Shown here one piece after another: positions 61,470-64,000 of a stretch of DNA of 64,000 bases. Location: assembly GCF_900186535.1 (NCBI RefSeq), contig NZ_FYDE01000005.1:906895-970894 (forward strand), read 5' to 3'. Position 1 is the stretch's first letter; every line of letters starts with the position of its first letter. The notes beneath the pieces were generated by a model. The model was not told the origin of the DNA, made no database searches, and was given only the letters and a program-made list of their open reading frames with translations. This DNA comes from Marasmitruncus massiliensis (GTDB taxonomy: Bacteria > Bacillota > Clostridia > Oscillospirales > Ruminococcaceae). A program made the position numbers and the translations under genes.

Positions 61470-63383
61470 ATGCGGGATGGATTTGTGAAAGTCGCGGCGG
61501 GAACGCCTGAAATCAGGGTGGCAGACTGCGCGTTTAATGCCGCTTCAACGATTAATATGATGAAAGAGGCGCAGAAACTGGGCGTACGGCTGCTGGTTTT
61601 GCCGGAGCTTGGACTGACCGGGTATACCTGCGGCGATCTGTTTTTTCAACCTGCGCTGCTGGACGGTGCACGGGAGGCGCTGGACTCGGTCCGCAAGGCT
61701 TCCGCAAAGCTGGATATGCTGGTGGTGGCAGGGCTTCCGATCGAGCTGCGCGGCAAGCTTTTCAACTGTGCCGCGGTCGTTTACCACGGGGAGATTCTGG
61801 GGCTGGTTCCGAAAACCCATCTGCCCAATTACGGGGAATTTTACGAGAGGCGCTGGTTTAGCCCCGCGCCGGATCAGTACGACTATTATAACGCCTATGG
61901 GGACGACGCGGTTCCGTTTTCTTCCAGGCTGCTGTTTTCCTGCGCCGAACTGCCGGAATTTATTCTGGCGGTGGAGGTCTGTGAAGACCTGTGGTCGGTC
62001 AGCCCGCCGTCGGTTGCCCACGCGGTTGCGGGCGCAACGATCATAGCCAACCTTTCCGCGAGCGACGAAACGATCGGTAAAGACGCCTACCGGAGAAGCC
62101 TTGCAGTCGGGCAGTCGGCCCGCCTTGTCTGCGGTTATGTCTATGCCGACGCGGGCGAAGGGGAGTCCACCACCGACATGGTGTTTGCCGCGCACAACCT
62201 GATTGTGGAAAACGGCACGCTGCTGGCGGAAAGCGAACGGTTTGTATCCAATGCGCTTACTGTAAGCGAAATTGATGTCAAACGGCTTACAGGGGAGCGC
62301 CATCGGATGACAACCTATCCGGAAGTGAACGACAAGGGATACCTGCATATCGAATTCTCCATGCCTCTGCGGGAAACAACGCTGACGCGGCCGATATCCG
62401 CCAAGCCGTTTATCCCGGCGGACCCTGAGGCGCGGCGCAGCTGCTGCTGGGATATCCTCTCCATCCAGTCGATGGGGCTGAAAAAACGCCTGGCACATTC
62501 CCATGCGAAAACCGCCGTGGTCGGAATTTCGGGAGGGCTGGATTCCGCGCTTGCCCTGCTGGTGGCGGTGCGCGCCGCGGATCTGCTCGGCCGCCCGCGC
62601 ACCGATGTGGTGGCGGTGACGATGCCGTGTTTCGGTACGACAGCCCGCACGAAAGGGAACGCCGAGCGGCTTTCCGAACTGCTCGGCGTTACGCTGATGC
62701 ATGTGGACATCACGGCGGCTGTGCGGCAGCATTTCAAGGACATTGGCCATCCGGAGAACCAAACCGACGTCACCTTTGAAAATTCACAGGCGAGGGAGCG
62801 CACACAGGTGCTGATGGATCTTGCCAATCGGACCGGCGGCATTGTGGTGGGAACCGGTGACCTTTCCGAATTGGCGCTTGGTTGGGCTACTTATAACGGT
62901 GACCATATGTCCATGTACGGCGTGAACGCCTCCATCCCTAAAACACTGGTGCGCCACCTGGTGGCCTTTGAGGCGCAGCGGCTTGGCGGCGCGCTGGAAA
63001 AGGTGCTGGCTGATATTCTGGACACACCGGTCAGCCCCGAACTGCTTCCGCCCAGTGAGGGGGAAATTCAGCAGAAAACGGAGGATCTTGTCGGGCCTTA
63101 TGAACTGCATGACTTTTTCCTGTATTACGGAATCCGCTGGGGGTTTCCGCCGGAAAAGGTGCTAAGGCTCGCGGAATACGCGTTTGCCGGGGAATATGAG
63201 AAAGCAACAATCTTAAGCTGGCTGAAGATTTTTTACCGGCGCTTTTTTCAGCAGCAGTTTAAACGCTCCTGCCTGCCGGACGGTCCCAAAGTTGGTTCGG
63301 TTTCCCTGTCGCCGCGGGGCGACTGGCGGATGCCGAGCGATGCGGTTGCTGATTTATGGCTTCGCAGGCTTGAAAACCTGTAG
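61470..63383 (+). CDS. nadE: NAD+ synthase, glutamine-hydrolysing
   Basis: The 637-residue two-domain enzyme converts nicotinate adenine dinucleotide to NAD+ with glutamine as amide donor. The N-terminal nitrilase-type glutaminase (about 1-290) has the triad Glu46 (LPELGLTGY), Lys115 (VPKTHLPNYGEFYE) and Cys171 (EVCEDLW). The C-terminal synthetase (about 320-637) has the P-loop GISGGLDSALAL and GTGDLSELALGWATYNGDHMSMY. SD GGAGGGAGA. A strong terminator follows. Confidence 0.97.
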   Translation: MRDGFVKVAAGTPEIRVADCAFNAASTINMMKEAQKLGVRLLVLPELGLTGYTCGDLFFQPALLDGAREALDSVRKASAKLDMLVVAGLPIELRGKLFNCAAVVYHGEILGLVPKTHLPNYGEFYERRWFSPAPDQYDYYNAYGDDAVPFSSRLLFSCAELPEFILAVEVCEDLWSVSPPSVAHAVAGATIIANLSASDETIGKDAYRRSLAVGQSARLVCGYVYADAGEGESTTDMVFAAHNLIVENGTLLAESERFVSNALTVSEIDVKRLTGERHRMTTYPEVNDKGYLHIEFSMPLRETTLTRPISAKPFIPADPEARRSCCWDILSIQSMGLKKRLAHSHAKTAVVGISGGLDSALALLVAVRAADLLGRPRTDVVAVTMPCFGTTARTKGNAERLSELLGVTLMHVDITAAVRQHFKDIGHPENQTDVTFENSQARERTQVLMDLANRTGGIVVGTGDLSELALGWATYNGDHMSMYGVNASIPKTLVRHLVAFEAQRLGGALEKVLADILDTPVSPELLPPSEGEIQQKTEDLVGPYELHDFFLYYGIRWGFPPEKVLRLAEYAFAGEYEKATILSWLKIFYRRFFQQQFKRSCLPDGPKVGSVSLSPRGDWRMPSDAVADLWLRRLENL

Positions 63384-63399
63384 AAACGGCAGACTATAT

Positions 63400-63435
63400 A
63401 AAAATCCCGCACTGCTTTTGCAGCGCGGGATTTTT
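63400..63435. terminator. Terminator after nadE
   Basis: AAAAATCCCGC plus CTGC pairs with GCAG plus GCGGGATTTTT, with one mismatch and a 4-base loop. Symmetric A and T tracts suit the convergent arrangement. Confidence 0.88.
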
Positions 63436-63451
63436 AGAAATATGTGAGAGG

Positions 63452-64000
63452 TCACAGGGGGTATTCTGACAGAATATGTTCGTATTTTTCAAGAAGGCTG
63501 TTGCTGACAGAATCGACGGCTGAAAAGTCCATGGCGGCGATATAATAAGTCTCCAGCTGATTATGCAGTTCATAAGCTTCTGCGAGCAGGGAGCCTGCTT
63601 CGCTCAAAAGCTGCTGTGCTGCCTTTCGGTTAAATGTCAGCCTGCGGCGGGATTTTCTCAGGGCTTCTTCATCGGTAAACCTGCGGGAACGGATGACTTT
63701 GTAGGGGACAACATCCGGATGGTGGAAGTCATTGGATGTCATAAATCCAAGCTGCAGGGACGGGATAAACAGGTGTTCGAGCTTTTCAAATGGAGAAAGC
63801 GGGCAATAGCAGGAGATAATGTCAAGCCCGGATTCCAGCGCACGGCTGCGCAGTGCGTTTAAGATCAGCCGCGAAGTGGCGCCGTAGGAGTCTTCGATCA
63901 GGTAGATGCGGCTGCAAAGGGTATTTGCTGTCTCGTGAAAGAGGATGGGGCCTTTGTTTGTAATTGCGGAAAGGAAACGCACCGATTCGTGGCCTGGGGC
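63452..64000 (-). CDS. ATPase-like protein (PRK06851-type), C-terminal part, cut by window edge
   Basis: The reading frame runs open to the end of the window; upstream of the first in-window start codon (63982) it continues as APGHES..., so the 5' part lies outside. Visible residues fit the second half of a duplicated P-loop ATPase family of Clostridia: HLF-like opening (RFLSAITNKGP), then IYLIEDSYGATSRLILNAL where related proteins have GRPGTGKST, and DIISCYCPLSPFEKLEHLFIPSLQLGFM. The Walker A here is degenerate. Function unknown; some relatives occur in spore-formers. Confidence 0.6.
   Translation of the reverse strand, partial: APGHESVRFLSAITNKGPILFHETANTLCSRIYLIEDSYGATSRLILNALRSRALESGLDIISCYCPLSPFEKLEHLFIPSLQLGFMTSNDFHHPDVVPYKVIRSRRFTDEEALRKSRRRLTFNRKAAQQLLSEAGSLLAEAYELHNQLETYYIAAMDFSAVDSVSNSLLEKYEHILSEYPL

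Overview
The window looks like a chromosomal segment of an anaerobic, endospore-forming member of the Clostridia with moderate-to-high GC coding sequence; an Oscillospirales/Ruminococcaceae-like genome is my guess. Support comes from spoIID, a CotJC-type manganese catalase, a YIEGIA protein with its small partner, a collagen-like spore-surface protein behind a SigK-type promoter, an anaerobic ribonucleotide reductase activase, a T-box leader and consensus SigA promoters. No phage integrase, transposase, rRNA or CRISPR array is visible.

Layout. 0-4.6 kb is the conserved translation/RNA-decay block truB-ribF-rpsO-pnp, with a long hairpin ahead of pnp. 4.8-9.1 kb holds a CNNM/CorC-type protein, proB-proA and an unknown membrane-anchored protein. 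9.2-16.7 kb carries a membrane protein and citrate synthase (minus), then spoIID, trkA-trkH (K+ uptake) and the CotJC protein. 16.7-20.3 kb is a three-subunit molybdenum hydroxylase operon (minus). 20.5-23.0 kb has the YIEGIA pair and a double-HD phosphodiesterase-like protein. 23.0-24.7 kb is a two-gene DMT transporter divergent from a Crp/Fnr regulator, with a dyad operator between them. 24.7-29.5 kb is the branched-chain amino-acid operon ilvA-ilvB-ilvN-ilvC.

The most striking feature lies ahead of ilvA: a consensus promoter, a 53-codon leader peptide packed with Val/Ile/Leu codons, alternative RNA arms and an intrinsic terminator. This is the layout of ribosome-mediated attenuation, whereas Firmicutes ilv operons usually use T-boxes.

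29.6-29.9 kb has two tRNA-Ser genes (minus). 30.2-32.7 kb is a DUF1538 membrane protein with a double-length PII-like protein, behind an RNA leader that ends in a terminator. 33-35.8 kb has the collagen-like protein, an M23 peptidase and two gene-poor stretches with long palindromes and decayed repeats. 35.8-41.2 kb has a ketopantoate-reductase-like enzyme, then an Fe-alcohol dehydrogenase and a YkvI-type transporter under a T-box (probably Tyr), and a large HTH regulator. 41.5-45.5 kb has a chemoreceptor, two orphan phage-like structural genes and a glycerophosphodiesterase. 45.6-52.4 kb is an RND efflux permease plus adaptor divergent from a two-component system. 52.4-64 kb has azlCD, an ECF S-component with a CoaX homologue that lacks active-site residues, a hydrolase/acyltransferase-like/DUF6320 trio, a tiny NrdD-C-terminus-like protein with nrdG, a GLUG-repeat lipoprotein, a flavin reductase, nadE and the 3' part of an ATPase-like gene cut by the window edge.

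Protein starts were re-chosen where a Shine-Dalgarno (SD) sequence clearly pointed to another codon. All function calls rest on reading motifs; no database search was run.
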